Positions 23,020-35,603 of a stretch of 64,000 nt of DNA are shown here, one piece after another. Location of the stretch: assembly GCF_010093535.1 (NCBI RefSeq), contig NW_022985164.1, positions 214,142-278,141 of the forward strand, in the 5' to 3' direction. The first letter of the stretch is position 1, and the number at the start of each line of letters is the position of its first letter. Both the position numbers and the translations under genes were made by a program. The stretch comes from Lindgomyces ingoldianus (taxonomy: Eukaryota > Ascomycota > Dothideomycetes > Pleosporales > Lindgomycetaceae). The notes beneath the pieces are model-generated. The model did not search any database and was not told the DNA's origin. It saw nothing but the letters and a program-made list of their open reading frames with translations.

Positions 23020-24337
23020 GGTACTAAGGACGTTATAAACAATCCTATTAAGATTGCTAAAGCCTACTAATTCTATAGCGCTAGCAACAGGTTAGTACCT
23101 TTCTAAGTAGATTATAGTGGTATTTTACCTAAATTAGTAGTAGGTAAAGTTTTTGCAATATGTAACATACTCTAGTTGCATCTCTAATATCTAACACCCC
23201 ACTATGCTTAGTGTCTTTAAGATACACCCTAAGTCCTCTTCTTTGCTCTATAAGTAACAACTTTAAACAGCTATTAATAGCTGCAGTAGGCTTGCTAATA
23301 ATGTAAACATTAACCTTCCCTTTCTATCCTAACACGTTTTTAATAATTGTTTAGTACTAGTAAGAAACATTTTCTAGCTATTCTGCTAGAAGTCTAATGT
23401 AAATGCGGAAGTACTGTATGTCTAGGTTAGCTGTTTTAGATGAGTTAAAGATTGTATAAAACAGCTATTTAACAAATCTCTAATAGACTGCCTTTATTCT
23501 AATCTTCTTCTCCTTTATCTGCTGTACTTAGAAGTGTTTACTTACTAGATTTATAGCAAGTTTTATGTTATTAAAAACAAACACTTCGCCTTCCTTTTTG
23601 CACACCACGTCTGTATCTAGCCTAAACTCTAAGTTCTATTCTTTGTCTTCTCCTTTTCTAGCCACAACGCGAGTCTGTATTTGGCTACTACGCGCCGCAG
23701 CTGCTCCATTCCAGAAATTGATATCTTCCAGTTCGCCGTGGCCAAGCACCCTAGATGCTGTAGTGGTGTAGTTTCTAATGTTGGCCAGCACAATCCTAAG
23801 GTTCTGGCTCTGTCCCTTAGCTGCGAACCTTGCTCTTGGGCGTGGGACAGTAAAGACTGTTGCTGGATTAGAGCTAATTAGCAATAAATTATGCGCGGCC
23901 TTAATGCGTTCTAACTTTCTCACACTCTTCGCGCTTCCTGCTGCATCCTGTGAAAAGCTTAAGCTGTTCATGCCGAGGAATCCATAAGCGCCAGCTTCAT
24001 TCGCGGTTGCTGTGTTCGCCTAGTTTAATGCTATAAGGTTACTCTCCTGTTTGTTGCTGGTCTTAGCCTTAGAAGTGGCTTGCGTTTGTTGCTTTGTTAG
24101 CACCTCCACCTCTTCTCTAATTTGTAATTTTTGTGGTCTGCCTTTTGCGTCCTTTAGCTTGTCTACAGCCCCTTTACTAGCTTCTAGGCAAGTTAATCTG
24201 CCTCTTAGTTATGTTAGCTTAGCCACACCTTGTGCTGCATAGCCCTAGCTAACTTTCTTTGTAGCGCTTAGAGCCTTTTAGCTAGTTACGCGTTTCCTTT
24301 TAGCTCTTGTCTTAGCTATTGTGATTATAGCAGGCAT

Positions 24338-24953
24338 AAAGGGAAGAGCTTAACTTAAGACAGCAGCGTTGGAAGATGGGATTTAGTTGCTTGTCTAGGT
24401 AGTTAGGGGACTTATAACACAGCGTTTTAGAGGCATTTCTGTGCTGACAACAGAGAAAGCGATAGGAAATTGTAGCAGCAGAAGTTAGACGCGAAGGTGT
24501 ATAAATATTGTTGTAGGCGACAGAGTACTAATGACAAGAGGCTAAGATAACAGAGTTAAGATAACGTTAAAAGTGGCTAAAGCTGTTTTAATAAATAAGC
24601 ATTACGCCTGCCCACAGCCTTCTGCTAGGATATCTAAGGCATGCTTAATAGCACACAACTAACTAGTTAATTATAACATGTTAGCAAATAATAAGTGATA
24701 ATATTTAAACACTACCTATTCATGTGTGAGGCTGCTGGCAAAGCCACTTGGCACTGCAGGAAGCAGTTTAACCATGAACTCCCACTCAGGGATCTCCATC
24801 ACCGCCTACAGTTGCTGCGTAATGTGGAGGCTTATCGGTCGGCTGTTGAGCTACCGTATTGTCAGTACTCATTCAGCCAGGGCGTTGTGGCATAAAAAGA
24901 CAGTTGTCTGATATCCACTTGATGCACCGAACAATTCTATGTCCCCTCCATGA
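24338..24953. other. Intergenic, mixed composition
   Basis: The left half is AT-shifted upstream sequence of the unknown minus-strand coding region; from about 24720 composition is normal. A plus-strand frame at 24695-24895 (CEAAGKATWHCRKQFNHE and onward) could be an upstream exon of the split gene that follows, but it is in another frame and I found no convincing intron. Confidence 0.4.
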
Positions 24954-25072
24954 ACCAGCCGATCATTGACGCTGTTCCCGCATTTTGAATACCTACAGAA
25001 TTATCCTCGCCGCGAAGAAGCATCCGAGAAGGAGAGGTTCGTACTCTCAGCTAGAGTTGTACTATCCGCCAC

Positions 25073-25274
25073 TCTTGCATGAGCTGAGGAGGGGACATAT
25101 GGCAAACGACTCGACAAGGGAGCGAGATCTAAACAAGGTGGAATGAGTGTATTGTAAGGTCTGAGGAGCTCGATAGAGCTCTGAGCTGACTATATACTGT
25201 ACGAGATAGGAGCTATGCCTAATGAGTGAATAGTGCAGTACATGGGTATGATATCGCGTGAGACACGTGCAACA
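25073..25274 (-). repeat. 3' LTR of element D
   Basis: 202 bp; on the minus strand it begins TGTTGCACGTG and ends GCAAGA. It has the mutated base only at its inner end (CAACA where the other copy has CGACA on the plus strand). Confidence 0.92.
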
Positions 25275-28200
25275 CACCCCCCTAGCTTTAACAAAGTAAA
25301 TACTAAAGCAAAGCTGTACAAAAGAAATAATAGACTACAGGTGTACAGTAGTGCACTTAAAAGTGTAAAACAGTAAAAAAAAAAGTTAGTAGGCTTAAGC
25401 TTTAAAGCTAATGTTAGTAAAGTAAGCCTTTAGAGCGTTACTTAGGTAAATAAGGCCTAGTTATTTAATAAATACTTAATGCTTTTATTAAAGTAAAAAC
25501 TTTATAAAGCTATTAGCTAGCATGTTTGTAGTAGGGATCTAGCGTATACAAATTCTTCTTTCCTGTACCTCTTAGCAAAGCTAGTAGTTGTGAATGTTAA
25601 CATGCTTAAGCTTAGTATTAAGCTTAAAGTCTTTTACTATAGCTTATATAGTTTATTAATTATTACATAGTAAAGTAAGCTTTTTTTTAGTGTTAAAGTT
25701 TATATTAGTAAAAAATTACTTCTACTACTCTAAGTAGCTAGTAGTGTAAGAGAGAGCTAAAAGCTCTACTTTAGTTATTAATTTAGTAACTAAGCGCTGT
25801 AAGAAGGCCTTCTAATTAACAGCTACGCTAAATAGTGTAAATAGCATGCTGTTAGAGCTACAGTAACTAGTTTTATTATTACTATAAGTAGCATCTAATG
25901 CGCTGTAAAATACAAGTCTTTAAAATAAATAAGTAGAGGTCTTTAAGTACTAAAGTGTATAGTCTTTAGTGCTGTAAAGGTACTTAATAACATACTAAGT
26001 AGCCTTTTAGTGTTTATCTAATAAGTTAACTAGGTATTTAGAGAGCTTTAAATGTGCTTTAGTAATATTAGGTCTAATAGTAGTAGCAGCATAGCTAATA
26101 GAGCTAACGCGCTGCTAGTATGCTATAATCCTTTATATATTTATTTTAGTTATCTAATTAAGCTACAAAAGTAGTGCTAATGCATTTAGTAAAGTAATTA
26201 GCTAAGAACATATGTAACTAGTATTAAAATTAAAGTAAGTAGTAAGCTACTTAATGTATAACTCTTAGCTAAGCTATATAGTGTAGTTAACTTTGTTATA
26301 GTTAATTTAGATGCTAAGGAACTAGTTTAGTTCTTTTATAGCTTAGATCTTATAACTCTTTATAAGCTTAATTTTAAATTAGTCTAAGTACTTTTTATAC
26401 TCTAGTAGGCAGAGGATAATAATGTTATTAATATAAAAGTAAACTAAAAGCTTCTTATTAGTAAAAAAATAATTAACTTTAAAAACTTAAAAAAAGCTAA
26501 GCTTCTTAAGTAACTTAGTAAGCTTTAGATACTAGAGCCTAAGTGCGTTTTTAAGCCTATATAAAGCTTAAAGGAGTTAAAGAAGTTACTAAGAGCAACA
26601 GTAGCCTAGTAGTAGTTTGTAATATGCTAGGGTTAAAAGCTAAGTGTTAATAAACGCATTAATAGCGTTATATTATTACATAAGTAGGCTAAATAAGGCT
26701 ATAATAGCAACAAGCGCCCTAAAGACACATGCTGCTAAAGTAGTAGCATATGTTTTAGCTATAGTAACCTAGAGGTTACTTTATACATAAAGACAAGCTT
26801 TAAATTTAGTTAAAAATCTTTTAGTGTTAAATTTATACTTATATACTTATTTTAAGAGTATTACTTAAGCATCTGCAGCCTCTGTAATAGAGACTAGCTT
26901 AAATGCCTTTTTTTAATAGAGGTCTGTAAATTTAATCTTTATAGCATGCTTTTAGCTGTCTAAGAATTAGTAGTAGTATGCCTTATAGTAAGTTTTAAGC
27001 ATAGAAGGTAGATTATTTTAATAAAAAGCTTTAAAAGTAATAGTAGTAGGTTTTATAAAGTCTTTTATAAAGCTTAATATAAAGGCGTAGTACTAGCTAG
27101 ACATTTTAGTAGTAGTTTGCATAAAGGTAGCAGCATATTATTAACGTCTTATTCTGCTTTCTCTCTCTAGAATGTTTAATTTATTAATGTTAGCTGTGCT
27201 TTTAGTAGGGCCTAGTTTAGTAAATTTCTTAAGCTATATGTATAAAATAAAGTTAGCCTCTTTAAAAATTTTCTAAGGCTTATAATTAATTAAAGCTATA
27301 TGCTAAGTAGTTATAGCTTACTTAATATAATTATTATTAGTTTTAAAGTTTATAGCTGTGTTGCCTATTTATAGACAAACTTTAATAACTAATAGTGTTT
27401 TATTATTAGAGCTATTATCTAGCATGTTGCTAAGGTTATTTTAGAAGACTAAGTTAATATTAGTTTTTTTTTTAAGTTAACCTCTAGAATAGTTTCTAAG
27501 GTTATTTTAGAAAAAAGTAGATAATAAAGGGAGCCTAGCTAGCGCTTCTCTTGCAGCTAATTACTAAGTCTGTTATTACACTCTTTAAGCTATAAAAGCT
27601 TTTTTATAAAGTTAATGTAATCTTTATTATTTAAGGTATTATCTAGAGTAAGAAGAGTTTTTATAATAATATTATCTTTAACTACTTATTATAGTAGCTT
27701 GTATAATGCGTAGTTATTTAGTTTATAAAAGAAAGTGTTGTTAAACATAACATTATGTACCTAGTAGACATAGTTATTTATTAGATTTTATATTTAATAG
27801 ATGTTTTAGAAGTTATACTTACATAAATATTTAATAAAAGCTTATAGTGTAAGCTTGTTTAACTTTATAGTCCTTTTAATAAGAACATATGCCTTAACAC
27901 TAATTTAGTAAAGGTAAGAGTAGTCTAGTTTTTTACTATATAGCATTTTAAATAGTGTCTTTTAATTAAGTAATTAAATAAGTGTATAGTTAAGTATGTA
28001 ACTTATAAGACTAAATATAGTGTTTTTAAGAGACTTTAAAAATTTACTAATGTGTGTAAAACTTTAAGCTTAAATAATAAAAGTCTAGCCTAAGTGTTTA
28101 GCTGCTCTATTAGCTTCTAGCATATACAGTAGCGCTAGTTTTAGAGTAATGCCCTGTTTATTACAAAATTTCTGTAGAGTCTCTTCTATTTATTTAAATA

Positions 28201-28302
28201 CAGCTTTATTATTACTTTAAAGTAGTGTTATTAAGATGTTAAATTAAATTAATGCTAGTTTATAGACCTTTTATATAATTAAAAAAATTACTGCCTTCTT
28301 TT
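25275..28302 (-). pseudogene. Element D pol remnant, C-terminal part
   Basis: On the minus strand this stretch holds integrase-to-RNase H remains with stops in all frames. The Copia reverse transcriptase core is the clearest part (about 26290-26580). RNase H should lie to its left but is too decayed to mark. It continues on the far side of element A. Confidence 0.75.
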
Positions 28303-28592
28303 TGTAACGATTCTACGAATCGTTCCATCTCGGGTCGCTCGGATCCTATCCGAAGGGTCCCCGTATCGGCCCCGACCATAACTCGACCCAGTCCCCCGCA
28401 GTTACCCCTATTCCTGCATGTATTTAGTCGCACCTTGCCCCCGTAGCTAGCTCAGTAGTTTTCTAATATCCTACGTACAAGGCCTATAGGTGTCATTAGT
28501 ATTCCCAGGTCTCTGAGTCCCCACGCACTCCCATATGCCTCTGAGTGGATTTATACCGCATTTAGACCCATTGTCTTGCCTATGCTGTTACA
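28303..28592 (+). repeat. 5' LTR of element A
   Basis: 290 bp, TGTAAC to GTTACA. The outer (5') half is GC-preserved; the last 50 bases carry T or A where the 3' LTR has C or G. Confidence 0.92.
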
Positions 28593-31500
28593 TTATATTA
28601 GAAAACTTGCTTTTGCTAGTAACAGCCTTATTAATAATATTGCATTAATTGTTTATTTAACTATGTCTAACTCTAAGAAGCGTCTAATTTAGTTTAGGTT
28701 ACTGTTCTTACACACTGTTACATTAAATTATTTAGTTAGTATAGATAGAATTCTAGAGACCTTCTGTTAACTAAAGCCTTTAGGTTTAGAACTTCCTATC
28801 CCCTGTAATTAGAATTGCCTTTAGAAAAGTTATAAAGAGTGCGCTAAGGTAGAAACTTAGAGACTACTAATAACTTATTAGAATTAGGGACAACTACTAA
28901 TGCCTAACCTTTAACTACTATTAGATCTTATTGTAAAGACTGCAACCTGTTCTAGCTGCAGCTAAGGCAAGATGCCTGCCTTTAAAACTAAACTACTACT
29001 AACCTTAACAGCTAAACCCTTTTTTATAGGACTTAAAGCTAAAAACCTACTAGATTTAGAGTTAAACCTTAGTAGTATAGCCTTTAAGGACTAAGTTGCT
29101 TAATTAAGGGTATAAATTAAACAGCTAACTAGATTAAAAACTGTTAGTCCTAATTATCCCCTACTAACTACTAAATTACTTATAATAATGCCTTAAATTA
29201 CCTCTACTACTCTAATAGTAAGAGACTTTTTAGGCACCTCTAAGCTCCCTTAAAGCTACCTTACTAAACGCACGCCTAAGATTAAGAACTTTATAGATAG
29301 TAAAGAACCTATGTTTAAATAATAGCAAGCCTCTATTACAGACAGACTTAACATTAATGTGGATTACTATTAGAGTAAGCGTGCACGCATGGCGTTAGTA
29401 TGGGGACACACTGCTAGTATCGCAAAGGAATACCTAGAGCCTAGATACCTAGCTAAATTAGATTACTTTTAGTTTAGGAACATAGAAGAAATAATTAAGC
29501 TCTTATAAACTTACTTTATTACTAGTAATAAAGAGATAAAGGTGTAACAGGCGTTTTAAACTCTAAGAATAGGCAAAGGAGAAGCATTTTCTGCCTTTAA
29601 AGCTTACTTTATTAGTGCTGCTGTTAAAGAGTCTGTATTAAAGGCAGAATAGTTTTTCTACTTATAGAAAAAGATACTACTTAGCCTAAAAGTACTAAAC
29701 TTAGGTTTTAAGCACACTTAAAAGGGCTTCTTTAAGACTATAGTAGCCTACCTAACAGCCTATAACATAGAAAGAAGGAATACCTCTGCTATTTTAGAGT
29801 AAACTGTTAATCTTACCTAACAGTCTACTATTAGACCTAGTACAGATTAGTCTTAGAAGGTTTCTAGTGATACATCTAAGGCAGTATACTATCCTAGTGC
29901 ACCTTAACCTGCACCTCTGTTGGTACCCTAGTCTACGTTAGTTACCTATAGACAATCTAGCTAGACACTTGCTCTAGAAAGACAGATAACTTCTAGTAAC
30001 TATTATAATTATAGAAAACTAGGACATTTTACTAGTAACTGCCCTATCCTTAGAGTATAAAAAATAGAGGTAGAGTAGTAAGATTTTAAAAAAGAATTTG
30101 TAGACATAAATAATTTTAATCTAGATACTTCTTAGATAGGAAACAGTAACACCTAGGGAAACTCTTTGTTTTAGGCTTAAGTAAGTATAATCTATTAAAC
30201 ATTAATTTGTTGCACTTGTTTAGAGGAAAACACTTCTAAGTCCCTACTATTTTATATTTAAAAAGCATTAGAGTCTGTTTAAATTTCTTAGTTAATACTA
30301 GTGCTTATAGTTTCTTATTTATTAACTTACTAACTGCTAAGTTATTATCTTAATGCCTTTATGTCCCTATTTAACACTTACTATTTAAAGTTATAGTTAA
30401 GGGCTTTTAAGATTAGATCTAAGTCCCTGTCTACTAGTATATCTGCCTGCATATGCGAATTAATAGGAGAAGCATCTAAAACTGCCCTTTTGTTATTATA
30501 GACCTTAGCTCCTAGGATTGCATTATTAGCATTAAATAGTTATGTTGTTTTAAACTTTATCTAGATACAAAGAGAAATTAGATTATATAGCCTAGCAAAT
30601 ATCTGCCTACCTACAAACTTTTGCTGCCCTTGCTTATGCAATTAACCTAGCCTACGCGTAATAAAGAAGTAGAGCTAGATATTAAACAACACAACACACT
30701 ATAGGAAAAGGACTAATTTTAGCAGTTATGCAGCCTAACAATCTACTGCATTAAGGGTTTGCTAAGGCTACTAAAATTATACAGGTCTCCTATTGTCTAC
30801 AGTCTAAAGACACTTAAATTGTTTTTCTACCTATCTATTAAGAAGTCTAGAACAGGCCTAAAGGAGGTCTATTTAGCTACTATTACCCTAATTTTAGCAA
30901 ATGCTTTTTATTTTAACATAAAAAGAAAAGAAAATAAGTTCTTTTTAACTTTTATCTATAAAATTAAGTAGTTAATTAAAGATAAGCAAGCCTTATAGTT
31001 AGACGCTAAATGTAAAACTAAAGCATTAGTAAACCTCTAATTACTATCTAAATACTGTTAGTACTAAGATGTATTTAGCTACACAGCAGCTTACTAGCTA
31101 CTAGTACATTGTCTATATAACTACAAGATTGTCCTTACAGAGCCTTTCTTTAATAGTTACAGTCTGTTGTACAAACAGAACCTTAAAGAGCTAGAGGCAA
31201 CAAAGAAATATGTTATAGACAATCTAAAATATAGCTTTATTAAGCAGAGTTAGAGTCCCTTTGCATCTCCTATCCTTTATGTACAGAAACTAAATAGCAA
31301 CTTATATATCTGTGTTAATTACTGCAAACTTAACGCTCTTACCTGCAAGAATGTGTATCTAATACTGCATATAGACAAACTCCTGTTAAGACCTACTAAG
31401 GCAGTAATCTTTACTAAGTTTAATATTTGTGCAGCCTTTAATAAGATTAGAATAGATCTAAGCTTTAAAAAGTGTACTACCTTTTAGACATAATATAGAA

Positions 31501-34140
31501 CCTATAAGTGTAAAGTCTTGCCTTTTAGATTGTGCAATAGTCTAGCAACTTACTAGCGCTATATAAACAACGTATTAATTAACTATCTAGACAATTTCTA
31601 CATTGCCTATCTTAATAACATCTTTATCTACTCTAAAGACAAGGCAACTTATATCCTCTATGTTAAGAAAGTCTTAGAAAGGCTCTAGCAAGCAAGATTA
31701 TAAGTAAAGATTAGAAAAAGCAAATTCTATGTTACTTAAACAAGGTATCTTAGCTATATACTTTTAAATAAAGGACTAGAGGTTAACCTAGAGAAAGTAG
31801 AGGTGCTACGTAACTAGCAGGCACCTACTACTGTAATAGGTGTGAAATCCTTCTTAGGCTTTACTAGATTTTATTAGCAATTTGTTTTAGAATTCTTTTA
31901 TGTAGCAAAACTAATTATCACGCTTTAGAGCCCTACTACCCCTTTTATATAAACTTTAGAGTGTAATGTAGCTTTTAAAAAGCTAAAGTTTGCGCTACTA
32001 AGTATACTTATGCTTTGCTATTTTAACCTTGTGTTGTAAACTAAAATTAAAACTAACACTTCTAATAGAGTAGTAGCAGGAGTCCTCTCTTAGGAACAAG
32101 TAGATGGACATTAGTGCCTAGTATTATTCTATAGCAAGGTCCTATCTAGTTTAGAGCTAAACTAAGAGATATATAATAAGGAGCTATTTGCAATTATTAC
32201 TGTGTTTAAATAATAGAGGGCTAAGCTTACATCTATAGCAACAAGCACCCTAGTATATACTAATTATTGTTTATTAGAGTACTTTATAATAACAAAAGTG
32301 CTAAATGCTTGTTAGGTCTGTTAGGCTAAAAAGTTAGCTTAGTATTGCTTCTAAATTAAGTACACCCCTAGTAAGAATAACGCTAGGGCAGACATTCTTA
32401 GTTGTTGCAAACAAGACGTAGAAAATTTAAGAGCAGCTTAAACTAACAATAGGTTAAAGGTCCTACTAGGACTACACTAACTGCACCTCTAAATTAACTC
32501 TAAACTAGCCTAGTACTATATTACTTAAATAATAACTTAAGCAGCTACACTAAATGTTATAGAAAGACTAGACTAGGTTATGTCTTTAGATTTTTTAGAA
32601 TTAATTAACGTATTACTTTAAGAGAATTAAGCCTCTTTTGTGTAGAAGTAAGAACTTCTACCCTGCTATTATTAGATAGAAAACAGACTACTCCTCTATG
32701 CTAACTGCTTATGTGTGCTAGCAGACTTGTTGCTGTGTACCTAACTTATCTAAGAAGTCTATAATTAAGTATCTTTAGCACACTCTAGTGCTACTAAGAC
32801 CTATTAGTTACTGTCCTAAAAGTACTACTAAAAGGGTATGGAGGCTACTTATAAACAATACGTACGGAATTGCCTCCCCTGTTGTAAGGCTTATCTAAAA
32901 CAGACCTAAACCCTAGGCTTTATCTACCCCCTGCTAATTCCTGCTTAACTAATGCAGCACCTGTGCATTAACTTTAAGGAGTTCTCTAAAGACAAGTCTA
33001 GATATAATTAGATTATAGTTATAATTAATTGCCTGTTAAAACAAGCTATTTCTATCCCCTGCTATAAAACAATTAACGCCTAGGGAATAGCTGCTTTGTT
33101 TGTTTAATAGGTGTACTGTTTTAGCTACACACCTAAAACTATTATTTCTAATTAAGAACCTTAGTTTGTATCTAGTTTCTAGTCTAAATTTTGTTAAATT
33201 TTAGGCATAAAAGTTAAGCTCTCTACTGCTTATTATAAGGAAATAGATAGCTAAATAGAGATTATAAATAAGTATATTAATTAAAGACTAAGGCCTTTTA
33301 TATTTTTTTACTAAGACAACTAGAGTTCCTTACTGCCCCTAATTAATTAGGCTTAGATAACTTTGCCTTATGCAATAATTAGAATGTCTTTGTATTAAGT
33401 TCTATATAGCTCTAAACTACGTTAAAGCTAGGACTAGAAACATTCTACAGAACCTATCACAGCCACAGATAAGCTAAATTATAAGGATGCCCTAGCATTA
33501 GCAACCTGCATACATGCAGCCTAGGAGTTAGCCAAGACCTACATAGAAAAGGCCTAGGATTAGATGCAAACTGTAGTTAATTGCTACTGCTAGCTAGTTA
33601 ACTAGAAGGTTAGCAACATAGTCTACCTAGACACTAAAAACCTAGCTGTTTAAAGACCTAGCTAAAAACTATCTAAATAATAGAAAGGCCCCTTTAAGGT
33701 ACTTAAATAAGTTAGAAACTTATACTGCCTAAAGCTACCTTTAGGGTTAAAGATACATAACGTCTTTACACTAAATGTGCTTTGTAAAGACCCTTAGGAT
33801 CTGCTCTTAGAATAAGAACCTCTAAAACCCCCTAGAATTACTATTAATAGGGTAGAGGAGTAGGAAGTAGAGGAAATACTTACTAGTAAGCTCTACTAGA
33901 AAACGCTTAAGTACTAGGTAAAATAGGTAGAACATAACCCTAATCTAGTCTAGTACAAAGCTTTAAATTTTATAGGTTCCCCCTATAAATTAAAAGCCTT
34001 TTATAATAAGCATCTAAATTAGCTAGGACCTCTAAGGGCCTTACAGAAGTGGATTAAGGCTTTTAAAGCTAGTGTGGAAGGTATAGATTACTTAGCAGAT
34101 AATAAGGTATAGAAGTAAGGAGTTAGATTGTATTTTTACA
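28593..34140 (+). pseudogene. Gag-pol remnant of element A
   Basis: The polyprotein reads in pieces between stops. Recognisable parts are gag, the altered CCHC knuckle, RT with RYINNVL and YLNNIFIYSK (the active-site box altered from DD to NN by G-to-A change), RNase H, and a C-terminal chromodomain-like run (VEEILTSKL, VEHNPNLV and ALNFIGSPYKL). In chromoviruses this domain is thought to direct integration to histone-marked chromatin. Not functional. Confidence 0.85.
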
Positions 34141-35210
34141 TAATATTATTACAACTCTATAGACATGTTGCTTAGGAGGTCTAACAGCAAGCTGTTAGAC
34201 ACCTCTAGACTCTCCTCTTCCTCCTCCTCTGCCCTTCTTCCTCTCCTCCCTCCCCTCCTCCCTCCCCTCTAGACTCCCTCTAAACCCCCTCCGCCTTGTC
34301 CTTGGCCGCCTAAAAGCGCTGTAATGTCTGCCTAAAGGTTAGACACTAGAGCCTCTAGGGCTAAAACCTGTTAGAGCAGCTTAGTATTCTAGTGGAATAA
34401 GGCCACCTAAACACTAGCTGCAGGAAGCCTAGCTTCCTAACTCTTTATAACCTGTGCTACCTGCGCTAGGTTCTAAGCAGACTCTAAAACAGCCTTAAAG
34501 GCCCCCTTTTTGTCCTCCTTACTCCCTGCGTTTTAGGCCGCCGCCTACAGCTTAAGATAGCCTTGCAGGACTAGAAACTCCTCCTTGCAATACAAGGGGA
34601 CCTACGCGCGCGTTAGTAAACTATACCCTAGCAGTATTAGACTATATTTGTATAGGGTTGTATTTCTTATTGCGTGAAGTGTAATATTTACATTTCTTTA
34701 ATCTAAAGGACTAATAGGAAAACTTAACCTAAAGGCCGCAGGCAAGGGCGCGGGCAGCCTAAAAGCAGATAACTTAAAACGCCTCTAAAGAGGCTCTAGG
34801 AGGGGGGCAGAGCAGCATAGTAAATTTCTTTAATACTATAATTAGTTAGTAGACTAAGCTATAAAATGTTAGGTGCACAACAATACCTACAAAGTAGAGA
34901 TTTAGATAATAGCTAAAAAAGAAACTAACAACATTAACTAGACTATATAGGTAAGGCAAGCAAACACTTATTGCTATAAATAATAAATTTGCTATATTAA
35001 CAACAACTACACTGCTAGTTACTACTAAACAAAAACATTATAACAAAGGCATTATATTAGTATTAGGTTTTTAGTCTATTTCTTAGTGATAGGAAATTTT
35101 AGTTAAGATAGTTGTACTTGTTGTATTCTATCTAAATTAGTTCTAAATTAGTTCTAAATATTTTCTACACACTGCAGATAGGGACTATCAGCCTACAGAA
35201 GGGGGGGTAG
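34141..35210 (+). other. Long 3' noncoding region of element A
   Basis: About 1.1 kb separates the end of pol from the 3' LTR. It holds a polypyrimidine tract of about 67 bp at 34206-34272 made of CT and CCTC runs, then GC-richer patches, and ends in the polypurine tract at about 35199-35208. No coding capacity seen. Confidence 0.6.
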
Positions 35211-35598
35211 TGTAACAATTCTATAAATTGTTCTATCTTAGGTCGCTTAGATCCTATCTGAAGGGTCCCCGTATCGGCCCCGACCATGACTCGACCCAGT
35301 CCCCTGCAGTTACCCCTATTCCCGCATGTATTTAGTTGCACCTTGCCCCTGTAGCTAGCTTAGTAGTTTTCTGATATCCTACGTACAAGGCCTATAGGTG
35401 TCATTGGTATTCCCAGGTCTCTGAGTCCCCACGCACTCCCATATGCCTCTGAGTGGATTCATACCGCATTCGGACCCATTGTCTTGCCTGCGCNNNNNNN
35501 NNNGGTATTCCCAGGTCTCTGAGTCCCCACGCACTCCCATATGCCTCTGAGTGGATTCATACCGCATTCGGACCCATTGTCTTGCCTGCGCCGTTACA
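35211..35598 (+). repeat. 3' LTR of element A, artificially lengthened
   Basis: The copy starts TGTAAC at 35211 and ends GTTACA at 35598. Bases 35406-35493 are repeated exactly after the 10-N gap at 35504-35591. Removing gap and repeat leaves 290 bp, the same length as the 5' LTR. Confidence 0.92.
35494..35503. other. Assembly gap, 10 N, with duplicated flanks
   Basis: The 88 bases before and after the gap are identical, the sign of two contig ends that overlap and were not merged. Confidence 0.95.
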
Positions 35599-35603
35599 CT
35601 TTT

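Larger units (their letters stand above)
16201..24337 (-). pseudogene. RIP-degraded coding region of unknown family, split by Copia element C
   Basis: On the minus strand an ATG at 24337 is in frame with a 111-codon block at 23636-23971. The reading continues, with TAG/TAA mostly at likely Trp/Gln sites, to 23020, resumes at 17389 in the same frame once element C and one target-site copy are removed (NRIVYNVLSTLE crosses the join), and ends in two clean exons. These are an exon ending at 16308 (RTTKRLRYRVDEFGDTSMYF, then HVIAS) and a last exon 16201-16247 (IDSESDGDEMEGDN), joined by a 60-bp intron with GTATGT donor and ACAG acceptor. The N terminus is basic (KTRAKRKRV). I recognise no domain; it could be a host gene family or the gene of an undescribed mobile element. 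The right part is more mutated than the left end. Confidence 0.6.
28303..35598 (+). mobile_element. Chromodomain Ty3/Gypsy retrotransposon A nested in D
   Basis: The LTRs are 28303-28592 and 35211-35598 (the second inflated by an assembly artefact). The target site CTTTT is duplicated at 28298-28302 and 35599-35603. Order on the plus strand: gag (about 29280-29860), a zinc knuckle with its first two Cys turned to Tyr (YYNYRKLGHFTSNCP, 29999-30046), protease remnant (about 30285), reverse transcriptase (about 31230-31900, with NKIRIDL and KCKVLPFRLCN), RNase H (about 31990-32300), integrase, and a chromodomain-like segment (about 33856-34080). A G-rich polypurine tract (GAAGGGGGGG) abuts the 3' LTR. 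The interior is full of TAG/TAA. Confidence 0.92.

Noticed and set aside
22613..23070. Several ORFs of 84-123 codons around 22.7-23.0 kb
   Set aside because: They are made almost entirely of unknown bases in the assembly gap.
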